From positions 1 to 9,973 of the forward strand of contig JAISVD010000015.1 of NCBI GenBank assembly GCA_031271875.1: 9,973 bases of DNA, in the 5' to 3' direction. Each line of letters opens with the position of its first letter. Position 1 is the stretch's first letter. Both the position numbers and the translations under genes were made by a program. Source of the stretch: Spirochaetaceae bacterium. GTDB lineage: Bacteria; Spirochaetota; Spirochaetia; Treponematales; Treponemataceae. Below the pieces are notes generated by a model. That model ran no database searches. It saw nothing but the letters and a program-made list of their open reading frames with translations, and was not told where the DNA came from. Of this stretch, positions 1-6,241 are shown piece after piece.

Positions 1-1085
1 TTTTTCAGGGCCGCCGCAAACCCGTGAATCTCCATCGGATTTGTATCAGCCGCCGCTTCCCTGTACATGTAGATGCCCTGCTTTACCTCTTTTGTACTGC
101 CAAGCGTTGCCAGGGCAGGGGCCGTTATATTTTGGACCACGAAAAAATAAAATATCCCGCCGGTCACCGCTGAGAGGATGAGAAAAAGAATAATCCCCGA
201 TAAAAAAATGCCGGAAGCCTTTTCCATCTCCCTCACAGGAAACGCCCTGAGTACGGTCCAGCCTGTATCGCTGTTTTTTACATAATATCCCAGATACTCC
301 CCGCCGTTGCCGGTGTAGCTGATGTATCCCTGATCCTCCCTGCCTCCGCGAAAAACCGCGGGATGGTTTACCGTGCCGGTTTCCGATGTCATTCTTCCCG
401 ACAGGAGCGAACCCGAATTGCTGTAGACGGCGAGGATCCTGCCTGTACCGGAGCCTGTTTCCTCAATAACTTCCGTAAACAAGGAGGAGTAAAAAGAGGA
501 TTGAAAGCATCCGATAAACTCATCGTTTTCGCTGTAGATTGGGACTGTATAATCAGCACAGTAGATACCCCTGTTTCCTCCGGTTACCGGCAGACATGTC
601 TGCGCGGAAACAATATATGCCTCCCCCAGCATACATCCCCACGCATTCTGCCGGTCTGCGGGTTTCCGCTCCATGCCGATAGACTTCTCATCATTGCTCG
701 CGATTATGGTGTAATCTCTGTTCATAAGCGTGACCGCGCGTATATGAGCTGAGCTGCGCCGGAATTTCCCTATAGTATCGAGAACAGTGGTCCGGATAAG
801 ATCGTACTCATTCTCCTGATACGGATACATGGTTACGAAGCGGCGTACCTCAGGAACTGATGATATGTCCAACATTGCCATATGCTGGCGCTGAAATGCA
901 TCGCTGATTATATCCGCTTCCAGCAGGGTCTGCTCTTTAAGCTCTTTTTTGAGGATCCCCGATGTACGGTTAAAGATAAGAACGCTCCCCAGAATGGCAG
1001 CTGTCAGGGCGGGAAGCAGCGTGTACAGAAATAGGGCAGGAAGCAGAAAACGGGTTTTTTTCAGGGAAAAAAGGGTTCCGTGCAT
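1..1085 (-). CDS. Membrane sensor with dCache-like domain, partial (C-terminus off the left edge)
   Basis: The minus strand is open from an ATG at 1085 to the window edge, giving 361 residues and no stop. An AAGGAA ribosome site (1093-1098) precedes the start. Residues 12-37 form a hydrophobic segment after a short basic N-terminus. About 250 extracytoplasmic residues follow, then a second hydrophobic segment at about 292-317. The loop resembles a double Cache (dCache) ligand-binding domain: after an N-terminal helical stretch there is a PAS-like lobe (about 115-205) and a second lobe (about 215-285) with the pattern GYISY...GYYVKNSDTGW...LRAFP. dCache receptors sense small extracellular ligands and pass the signal to a cytoplasmic output domain. 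That output (methyl-accepting, histidine kinase, GGDEF or other) is not in the window, so the receptor class is unknown. The gene is divergent from the acyltransferase operon. Confidence 0.85.
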   Translation of the reverse strand, partial: MHGTLFSLKKTRFLLPALFLYTLLPALTAAILGSVLIFNRTSGILKKELKEQTLLEADIISDAFQRQHMAMLDISSVPEVRRFVTMYPYQENEYDLIRTTVLDTIGKFRRSSAHIRAVTLMNRDYTIIASNDEKSIGMERKPADRQNAWGCMLGEAYIVSAQTCLPVTGGNRGIYCADYTVPIYSENDEFIGCFQSSFYSSLFTEVIEETGSGTGRILAVYSNSGSLLSGRMTSETGTVNHPAVFRGGREDQGYISYTGNGGEYLGYYVKNSDTGWTVLRAFPVREMEKASGIFLSGIILFLILSAVTGGIFYFFVVQNITAPALATLGSTKEVKQGIYMYREAAADTNPMEIHGFAAALK

Positions 1086-1100
1086 ACAATTATTCCTTAA

Positions 1101-1127
1101 TCCGTCCGGACATGAAATTCCGTCCGG
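1101..1127. repeat. 9-bp direct repeat that also forms a hairpin, just upstream of the sensor start
   Basis: TCCGTCCGG occurs at 1101-1109 and 1119-1127 (18-bp period). The same stretch contains an inverted repeat: CCGGAC at 1106-1111 and GTCCGG at 1122-1127, with a 10-nt loop. It lies directly upstream of the AAGGAA ribosome site of the dCache gene, where a hairpin or bound protein could affect translation or elongation. Confidence 0.55.
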
Positions 1128-1152
1128 GGATACAGATTCGTGCAGTAAACCC

Positions 1153-1181
1153 GGTGAATTTTCACCTGGTGAATTTTCACC
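1153..1181. repeat. Two tandem 14-bp palindromes, 15-bp period
   Basis: GGTGAATTTTCACC occurs at 1153-1166 and again at 1168-1181, separated by one base. Each copy is an inverted repeat of GGTGAA and TTCACC around a TT centre. The pair lies in the predicted leader of the dCache gene, 68-96 bp upstream of its start. It could be a paired operator, two small RNA hairpins, or a small repeated insertion. The 15-bp period and palindromic unit match the repeat at 6041-6078. Confidence 0.8.
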
Positions 1182-1214
1182 CCCTCCCTGATTTTTCCTT
1201 ACACGTCTGTAGTA

Positions 1215-1244
1215 AGTATAAAATATACAAAGCAGTATTATCAA
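1215..1244 (-). promoter_or_regulatory. Candidate sigma-70-type promoter for the dCache sensor gene
   Basis: Read on the minus strand, TTGATA (1239-1244) and TATACT (1215-1220) are separated by 18 bp. Each hexamer matches five of six consensus positions. Transcription would start near 1208, giving a leader of about 120 nt before the ATG at 1085 that holds the repeats at 1101-1127 and 1153-1181. The call is by inspection only. Confidence 0.5.
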
Positions 1245-1264
1245 ATTCGGAGAATGAACAGGAA

Positions 1265-1294
1265 TAAACCTTCTTATTACCGAGTAAACCTTCT
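1265..1294 (+). promoter_or_regulatory. 10-bp direct repeat with 20-bp period upstream of the operon promoter
   Basis: TAAACCTTCT is present exactly at 1265-1274 and 1285-1294. The copies are about two helical turns apart, so they lie on the same DNA face, and the second ends 12 bp before the -35 box at 1307. This is the usual geometry for a dimeric activator such as a response regulator. The binding protein is unknown. Confidence 0.45.
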
Positions 1295-1298
1295 AGCC

Positions 1299-1320
1299 TT
1301 GATTGATTGACAGCAATCAA
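1299..1320. promoter_or_regulatory. Inverted repeat spanning the -35 box (possible operator)
   Basis: TTGATTG (1299-1305) and CAATCAA (1314-1320) are perfect 7-bp arms around an 8-bp centre. The -35 hexamer TTGACA (1307-1312) lies in that centre. A dimer bound here would occlude RNA polymerase. Arms this short can arise by chance; the position is what makes it notable. Confidence 0.35.
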
Positions 1321-1335
1321 AAGAGGGAGTATTTT
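1307..1335 (+). promoter_or_regulatory. Sigma-70-type promoter of the acyltransferase-helicase operon
   Basis: A perfect TTGACA (1307-1312) is followed after 17 bp by TATTTT (1330-1335, four of six consensus bases). The predicted start is near 1342, leaving a leader of about 30 nt with an AGGAG ribosome site (1358-1362) nine bases before the ATG at 1372. It probably drives all four genes through 6993, since no other convincing promoter or terminator was seen in between. Confidence 0.6.
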
Positions 1336-1371
1336 TATAGATAAGCTTTTTAGTATCAGGAGCGTCGAAAT

Positions 1372-2277
1372 ATGGAACCTCAACCACTCAAAGTTCGGTA
1401 TAGACATTTATTCAAGGATCTGGCGGCACTTTCCCGGGCCGAAAACAATATTACGGAAGAAAATGTGTTTCAGCCCGCCAATAAGGACATTCTGAAGATC
1501 ATTACCGGTATGCTTGAGGAAAATGTGCTTCCCGATTCGGAATTGCGCGGACAGGAACACCTCAGGGATTTCCTTTCCCGGGTAAAAGGGGGACAACGGG
1601 GGCTTATTCTCATGGAACATTACAGCAATTTTGATCTCCCCGGTTTTTATTATTTCCTCCAGGAGAAGGGCGGTGAAGCGGGCAGGGACATTGCCGACAG
1701 GCTTGTCGCGATTTCCGGACTCAAACTCAATGAGGACAACGCCATGGTAAGCGCCTGGGCGGAAGCTTATTCCCGTATCATCATATATCCCAGCCGGGGG
1801 CTCGCGTCGATTACCGATCCGGTAAAACACGCCGAAGAGGATGCCCGAAGCAAAAAGATCAACTTCGCGTCCATGCGGGTTATGGACAGGCTCCGCAAGG
1901 AGGGGAAGGTGCTCCTCGTATTTCCTTCCGGTACACGATACCGTCCGGGAAAGCCCGAAACGCGGCGGGGTGTCCGGGAGATCGATTCCTACATCCGTCT
2001 CTCCGATGTGATGATGCCGGTTTCGATAAACGGCAACTGTCTGCGCATTTCGGACAAGCCCGAAGATATGCTTGAAGATATGGTATATCAGGACACTATC
2101 ATCATGGAGGCGGGGCCCGTGCTGGAGTGCAAACCCTTCCGGGAAGAGGTCCTCGATTCGGTTCCCGAGGAGATGGAAGACAAAAAACAGGCGGTCGTTG
2201 ACCGGGTTATGGACATACTTCTTCAAATGCATGAAAAGAATGAAGCCGAACTGACTGCCCGCAGAAATTGCGGGTAA
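1372..2277 (+). CDS. PlsC/LPLAT-family glycerolipid acyltransferase
   Basis: This 301-residue protein has the two hallmark motifs of lysophospholipid and glycerol-phosphate acyltransferases. HYSNFD at residues 83-88 is the HX4D catalytic motif, with His83 as the likely general base. FPSGTR at 184-189 is a variant of the phosphate-binding FPEGTR motif, with Ser in place of Glu. YPSRG (139-143) sits where the middle glycerol-3-phosphate-binding block is expected. The family transfers an acyl chain from acyl-ACP or acyl-CoA to glycerol-3-phosphate or a lysophospholipid. Acceptor and donor cannot be assigned from sequence alone. There is no clear transmembrane helix, so it is probably peripheral to the inner membrane. 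The ATG has an AGGAG site nine bases upstream. First gene of the operon; its link to the helicase downstream is unclear. Confidence 0.8.
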   Translation: MEPQPLKVRYRHLFKDLAALSRAENNITEENVFQPANKDILKIITGMLEENVLPDSELRGQEHLRDFLSRVKGGQRGLILMEHYSNFDLPGFYYFLQEKGGEAGRDIADRLVAISGLKLNEDNAMVSAWAEAYSRIIIYPSRGLASITDPVKHAEEDARSKKINFASMRVMDRLRKEGKVLLVFPSGTRYRPGKPETRRGVREIDSYIRLSDVMMPVSINGNCLRISDKPEDMLEDMVYQDTIIMEAGPVLECKPFREEVLDSVPEEMEDKKQAVVDRVMDILLQMHEKNEAELTARRNCG

Positions 2278-2303
2278 TCCTGAGTACCGGTATTCTGAAG
2301 AGT

Positions 2304-4076
2304 ATGCAGTATGATCCCGCCAATCCCCTGATTGTGCAAAGCGACAGGACAATTCTGCTCGATACCCACGCCGCCGCCGCTGATAAGGCACGGGCCGCTC
2401 TCATTCCTTTTGCGGAACTGGAACGCTCTCCGGAGCATCTCCATACCTATCGGCTCACACCGCTTTCGATCTGGAACGCCTCGAGCGCCGGGTTTTCTCC
2501 GGAACATATCTCGGATACCCTTGAGCGGTTTTCCAGATATCCCATCCCTCCTGTTATCCCCGCCTGGATACGGGAAACCGCCGGACGGTTCGGAAAGCTC
2601 CGTATCATCTACCGGGATGAAAACCTCTATCTGGTAACCGCGGTTCTTCCGATATTTCGGGAGATCGAAGCCTCAAAAGGGATGTCCGGCTATCTCCGTC
2701 CGGAACCTTCCATCACCGGGCAGGACGGGACGGAACTGTATGTTTTTGCCCTGCCCCTCATCTACAGAGGCGTGGTGAAGCAGGAGCTGCTCAAGCTGGG
2801 CTGGCCCGTATGGGACGAGGCTCCCCTTGTTCCCGGAGACCCCCTTGAGCTGGCCCTTCTTGAGGAGCGCCGGAGCGGCGGTCCCTTTATCATCCGGGAT
2901 TACCAGCGGAACGCTGCGGAGGCGCTGGTGGGAGACATGCGTCCCGGCAGCGGATTCGGGACTATTGTGCTTCCCTGCGGCGCGGGCAAGACTATTGTGG
3001 GGATGTATATCATGTCCCTCCTCAAAACAAATACCCTCATACTTACCACGAATGTCTCCGCAGTCCATCAGTGGATGGCGGAACTCCTCGATAAAACAAC
3101 CCTGACGGAAGAGGATATCGGCGAATACACCGGGGAGTCGAAGAATATAAAACCCGTGACAGTGGCGACCTATCAGGTGATAACCTGGCGGCCCGATAAG
3201 GATAGTCCGTTTCCCCATTTTCAGCTTTTCCGTGAGCGCGCCTGGGGACTCATTATCTACGATGAAGTACACCTGCTTCCCGCCCCGGTTTTTCGGGTGA
3301 CTGCGGAACTCCAGGCGGTCCGGCGGGTCGGACTCACAGCGACCCTGGTAAGGGAGGACGGCAATGAGGGGTATGTCTTCAGTCTTGTCGGCCCCAAGCG
3401 CTTTGATGTTCCCTGGAAGGATCTGGAACTATCCGGCTGGATCGCCGCCGCTGAATGTGTGGAGATACGGGTTGACCTCGCTCCGGATCGTGAGATCGCC
3501 TACGCAACGGCAAATCTCAGGCAGAAACACCGCATTGCCAGCGAAAATCCCGCCAAAACCGGCATTGTTACGGAACTGGTCAGGATGCATCCCGAAGACA
3601 GGATACTCATCATCGGGCAGTATCTGAATCAACTGGAGGAGCTGGCGGAACTGCTTTCGGCCCCGATAATTACCGGAAAGACCCCGAATTCGGTACGGGA
3701 CGGGATATACGCCTCCTTCAGGCGGGGGGAGATACAGACGCTTGTGGTATCCAAGGTGGCGAATTTCGCCATAGACCTTCCCGACGCTTCCATGGCGATC
3801 CAGATATCCGGCACCTTCGGCAGCCGTCAGGAGGAGGCTCAGCGGCTCGGCAGGATACTGCGGCCAAAGGAGCGGGTTTCCCGGTTCTATACGATAGTCA
3901 GCAGACATACGGTGGAGGAGGAATTCGCCGCCAACAGACAGAAGTTCCTTGCGGAACAGGGGTATGCCTATCGTATTCTTCATTTTCACGATATCGCCAG
4001 CCTCGCAGATGCTGCAAGCCTCGCAGATGCTGCAAGCCTCGCCGAAACGGAGTGCCTATGCCGGAACGAATTCTGA
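2304..4076 (+). CDS. XPB/ERCC3-family superfamily 2 DNA helicase
   Basis: This 590-residue protein resembles bacterial XPB (for example the mycobacterial form) along its length. The N-terminus has the typical PLIVQSDRTILLD and HTYRLTPLSIWNA blocks. ATPase lobe 1 carries Walker A PCGAGKT (224-230), DEVH (320-323) and LTAT (344-347). The RED motif diagnostic of XPB is at 350-352. Lobe 2 ends in QEEAQRLGRILRPK (509-522). XPB is a 3'-to-5' ATP-dependent helicase/translocase that opens DNA in repair; its bacterial role is poorly defined. The ATG at 2304 fits family N-termini. An in-frame TTG at 2268 would overlap the upstream gene and has no ribosome site. Even the ATG has no spaced Shine-Dalgarno, so coupling across the 26-bp gap is likely. 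After the usual AEQGYAY ending comes an unusual SLADAA-repeat tail overlapping the next gene by 19 bp. Confidence 0.95.
   Translation: MQYDPANPLIVQSDRTILLDTHAAAADKARAALIPFAELERSPEHLHTYRLTPLSIWNASSAGFSPEHISDTLERFSRYPIPPVIPAWIRETAGRFGKLRIIYRDENLYLVTAVLPIFREIEASKGMSGYLRPEPSITGQDGTELYVFALPLIYRGVVKQELLKLGWPVWDEAPLVPGDPLELALLEERRSGGPFIIRDYQRNAAEALVGDMRPGSGFGTIVLPCGAGKTIVGMYIMSLLKTNTLILTTNVSAVHQWMAELLDKTTLTEEDIGEYTGESKNIKPVTVATYQVITWRPDKDSPFPHFQLFRERAWGLIIYDEVHLLPAPVFRVTAELQAVRRVGLTATLVREDGNEGYVFSLVGPKRFDVPWKDLELSGWIAAAECVEIRVDLAPDREIAYATANLRQKHRIASENPAKTGIVTELVRMHPEDRILIIGQYLNQLEELAELLSAPIITGKTPNSVRDGIYASFRRGEIQTLVVSKVANFAIDLPDASMAIQISGTFGSRQEEAQRLGRILRPKERVSRFYTIVSRHTVEEEFAANRQKFLAEQGYAYRILHFHDIASLADAASLADAASLAETECLCRNEF
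3999..4042 (+). repeat. 18-bp in-frame tandem repeat at the 3' end of the XPB gene
   Basis: The unit AGCCTCGCAGATGCTGCA occurs perfectly at 3999-4016 and 4017-4034, followed by eight bases of a third copy (4035-4042). It encodes SLADAA twice and then SLA (residues 566-580). Each unit contains a small inverted repeat, GCAG-ATG-CTGC. Copy number could vary by slippage in whole codons without breaking the reading frame. Confidence 0.95.
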
Positions 4077-6241
4077 AATGGCGCGAGGCCCTGACAACAC
4101 TGCCGGATCACCATTTTTTTGAATTGATGCGGATGTATCTCGGCGAGATCAGGACTCCCTTCAATAAGCAGAAGCTCATAGAGGAGCTCGGCGCATTTCT
4201 GCACAGGCCGGAAAACCGTGAAGCCCTTATCCGCCTGCTTGACGATATGGATCTGCTTGTGCTTGCCGCTGTGCGGGCGCTGTCCGTTCCCACTCAGGAG
4301 AAACTGGTCAAACTTTTTTCCGGAACCTTTCCCTTTGCGGTACTGTATGAACGGCTCCTCAATATGGAGGAGCGGCTCATCCTGTTTCGTATCAGGGAGG
4401 ACGGGGAGAGTGTTTTCCACATAAATCCGTATATTTTCGATGATGTCGAACCCTATACCGGAATATCCCTCCTGCTTCCCGTGACTGCGCCGCCGGATTC
4501 CGGTCCGCTTCGGTTTTCGTCCCCGTTTCCCGATGATCTTACCCTCGGCTCTCTGCTGCCTTTTTTCATGCACACGAAAGATGCGGTTAAAAACGATGGG
4601 GTGCTGAAGAAACGGATCGGCACGGTGATCCGGGACGTTTTTCCCTCCCTCCTTGAATCACAGGATGTTCCCCGGCTTATCGATTCCCTGAAAAACCTGT
4701 TACTCCTCCGCCAGCAGCAGTTCAGCCTTGTTCCCGATATCGGACGCTGGTACTCCTTTGCAGGAGTTTCACCCAGAGACCGGTATCTCTACCTTGCGGC
4801 GGCCGCCTGCGGGCATGGTACCAGAGAGGCGCTGGTACAGAACGCCCGGCTGATTCTCGATATTGTCTTTTCCCTTCCCGAAACAGGGGGATTTACCGAA
4901 TCGGCGCTGTACCGCAGTGCGTTTATCCAGCGTGAGCGGTGGAGTCCCAGAGACCACACCGGGCGGCCCTTCAGGCAGGGACGCTTTGCCGCCCTCCTTG
5001 AAAAGGAGGCTCTCCTTGGGGAACCGGCTTCTAAAGAAATGACTTCTTTAGAAGCCGGAGCCGTTCCGGGTTCCGGAGGGGGCAACCCCGCCGAGGGGGA
5101 CCTGCTGGTAGAGAACGCGATAGCCTTCGGCCTTATTGTGAAGCGGGGCGATCTGTATTACCGTAACCCCTTCTTTACCGCAGGAGCGGGAGGTACGCCG
5201 GAATCGGTTCCGGCAGAAAGCGCTCCGGGGTATCTTCATGTTGACGGAGGGTTTTCCGTAACCATCTTTCCGGGTCTGCCTTTGGGGGCGCTGCTGGATG
5301 TGCTTGTCTTTCTGGAGGTGCTTTCCGTTGATACTGCAGGGCGGTTTGAGCTCACAAAACGTTCCTGCCTTTCCGGTTTTGACTGCGGCTTCACCCCCGA
5401 TGAGATAATCTCCCGGCTTGAGAAAAAAAGCAGCCATTCTCTGCCCCAGAATATCGTCTTTTCTATAAATGAGTGGTATACTGGTTTTACCGCCGTTTCC
5501 CTGTATCACGGGTATGTGGTACAGGCTGAAGAATCCCGGCGGGTGGTGATTGAAAACAGCGGCCTGATTGCGCCCCGGATACGTAAAATCCTCGCACCGG
5601 GGATATATCTGCTGGATTTCGCTTCCCACGAGGAAGCGGTCGCTGCGTTCAGAATGGCCGGGATTGATTCCCTGGGGACGGTCAACAGTGCCCTTCCGCA
5701 GGAAGGCGTTCCCGGACGGGGCAGTGCGGGGATACTTCCCCCCCTGCCGGTCCGCAGTTTCGCGGGAGTGGATCCGGAGCCTGTACCCCGGAAACCCGGA
5801 GGAGAGGAGATTATCTCCTCCCTCTATAGAGCGGTGGATGCCATGAAGCTTCCCGGTGACCAGGCGGAAGCGCTCCGTTCCCGTATCTCCCGCAAGGTGG
5901 TGCTGAGTCCGGTACAGCTCCGCCCGGAATCCGTGCGGTTTGAACAGGTTGAGGCGGGGGGAATGGATTTTCTGGGGAAGGTCCGTGTGGTGGAACATGC
6001 GATAGCTTCCGCAAGCCTTGTTGAACTGAGTTATGATGATAACTCCAGGGATGGTAATCCCAGGGATAGTAATCCCGGAAGACGGGTCCTGCTTGGCAGC
6101 CCCGTAAAAATTGAAAAACGGGAAGGGGATTCCTTCCTTAAACTTATTACGGAACCCGAAGGACGGAGCGAGAATGTTTCCATCGGCAAAGCCTCCACGG
6201 TAAAGCGAATCCGGGGTTCTGTTTTCAAGGAACGGTCATGA
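4058..6241 (+). CDS. Helicase-associated partner of XPB (XPB/Ssl2-N-like domain, WYL-like C-terminus)
   Basis: This 727-residue protein lies directly after XPB, as does the helicase-associated gene beside mycobacterial XPB (from memory). The N-terminal 300 residues are mostly helical (winged-helix-like). Residues about 390-500 match the Helicase_C_3 (XPB/Ssl2 N-terminal-like) family: HVDGGFSVTIFPGLPL, ELTKRSC, TPDEIISRLEKKS, LPQNIVFSINEW and YVVQAEESRRVVIE. Residues about 640-720 resemble a WYL-type beta domain (AIASASLVELSY ... RRVLLGSPVKIEKREGDSFLKLI). No helicase ATPase motifs are present, so it is more likely an accessory or DNA-binding subunit. The ATG at 4058 has GGAG at 4049-4052; a GTG at 4052 is less likely. 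The gene overlaps XPB by 19 bp and the next gene by 4 bp. It carries two repeat-derived insertions, at residues 323-334 and 662-674. Confidence 0.85.
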   Translation: MPERILKWREALTTLPDHHFFELMRMYLGEIRTPFNKQKLIEELGAFLHRPENREALIRLLDDMDLLVLAAVRALSVPTQEKLVKLFSGTFPFAVLYERLLNMEERLILFRIREDGESVFHINPYIFDDVEPYTGISLLLPVTAPPDSGPLRFSSPFPDDLTLGSLLPFFMHTKDAVKNDGVLKKRIGTVIRDVFPSLLESQDVPRLIDSLKNLLLLRQQQFSLVPDIGRWYSFAGVSPRDRYLYLAAAACGHGTREALVQNARLILDIVFSLPETGGFTESALYRSAFIQRERWSPRDHTGRPFRQGRFAALLEKEALLGEPASKEMTSLEAGAVPGSGGGNPAEGDLLVENAIAFGLIVKRGDLYYRNPFFTAGAGGTPESVPAESAPGYLHVDGGFSVTIFPGLPLGALLDVLVFLEVLSVDTAGRFELTKRSCLSGFDCGFTPDEIISRLEKKSSHSLPQNIVFSINEWYTGFTAVSLYHGYVVQAEESRRVVIENSGLIAPRIRKILAPGIYLLDFASHEEAVAAFRMAGIDSLGTVNSALPQEGVPGRGSAGILPPLPVRSFAGVDPEPVPRKPGGEEIISSLYRAVDAMKLPGDQAEALRSRISRKVVLSPVQLRPESVRFEQVEAGGMDFLGKVRVVEHAIASASLVELSYDDNSRDGNPRDSNPGRRVLLGSPVKIEKREGDSFLKLITEPEGRSENVSIGKASTVKRIRGSVFKERS
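5024..5058. repeat. Perfect 15-bp inverted repeat inside the partner gene
   Basis: CCGGCTTCTAAAGAA (5024-5038) and its exact reverse complement (5044-5058) flank a 5-nt loop, ATGAC. It begins exactly at a codon boundary and encodes residues 323-334 (PASKEMTSLEAG), in a stretch that looks like a linker between domains. A 15-bp perfect arm is far beyond chance at this scale. It may be a palindromic element inserted in frame. The transcript would form a strong hairpin but no T-run follows, so it is not a terminator. Confidence 0.95.
6041..6078 (+). repeat. 15-bp in-frame tandem palindromic repeat near the 3' end of the partner gene
   Basis: The units are AACTCCAGGGATGGT (6041-6055), AATCCCAGGGATAGT (6056-6070) and a partial AATCCCGG (6071-6078). 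They encode NSRDG, NPRDS and NPG (residues 662-674). Within them GGGAT-GGTA-ATCCC and GGGAT-AGTA-ATCCC are two 14-bp inverted repeats one base apart, the same geometry as at 1153-1181. The insertion falls between predicted beta strands of the WYL-like region, where a longer loop would be tolerated. Confidence 0.85.

Noticed and set aside
363..752. 129-codon plus-strand frame in the sensor gene
   Set aside because: The minus strand here encodes a coherent dCache-like domain; the plus frame is a shadow.
1086..1208. Known riboswitch in the sensor leader
   Set aside because: The leader has hairpins but no conserved core that I recognise, such as that of the cyclic-di-GMP or cobalamin classes.
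2268..2303. TTG start giving a 12-residue N-terminal extension of XPB
   Set aside because: There is no ribosome site, it overlaps the upstream stop, and family proteins begin just before the PLIVQSD block, which fits ATG 2304.
1408..2391. 327-codon open frame on the minus strand opposite the acyltransferase
   Set aside because: It lies entirely antisense to a gene with clear catalytic motifs, has no ribosome site or family resemblance, and reads as low-complexity shadow translation.
3429..3989. 186-codon minus-strand frame opposite XPB
   Set aside because: It overlaps conserved helicase lobe 2 coding sequence and shows no domain or ribosome site.
3999..4042. Possible CRISPR array
   Set aside because: The units are directly abutting 18-bp copies with no spacers and lie inside a coding gene.
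4818..4838. 7-bp inverted repeat GTACCAG/CTGGTAC in the partner gene
   Set aside because: Arms of this length with a 7-nt loop are expected a few times by chance in 10 kb; no insertion-like peptide is evident.
5804..5820. 7-bp inverted repeat GAGGAGA/TCTCCTC in the partner gene
   Set aside because: Within chance expectation; no T-run follows and the encoded peptide looks like ordinary protein.
5048..5998. 316-codon open frame on the minus strand opposite the partner gene
   Set aside because: It is antisense to the recognised Helicase_C_3-type protein, with no motifs or start signal. Long shadow frames are expected at this GC content.
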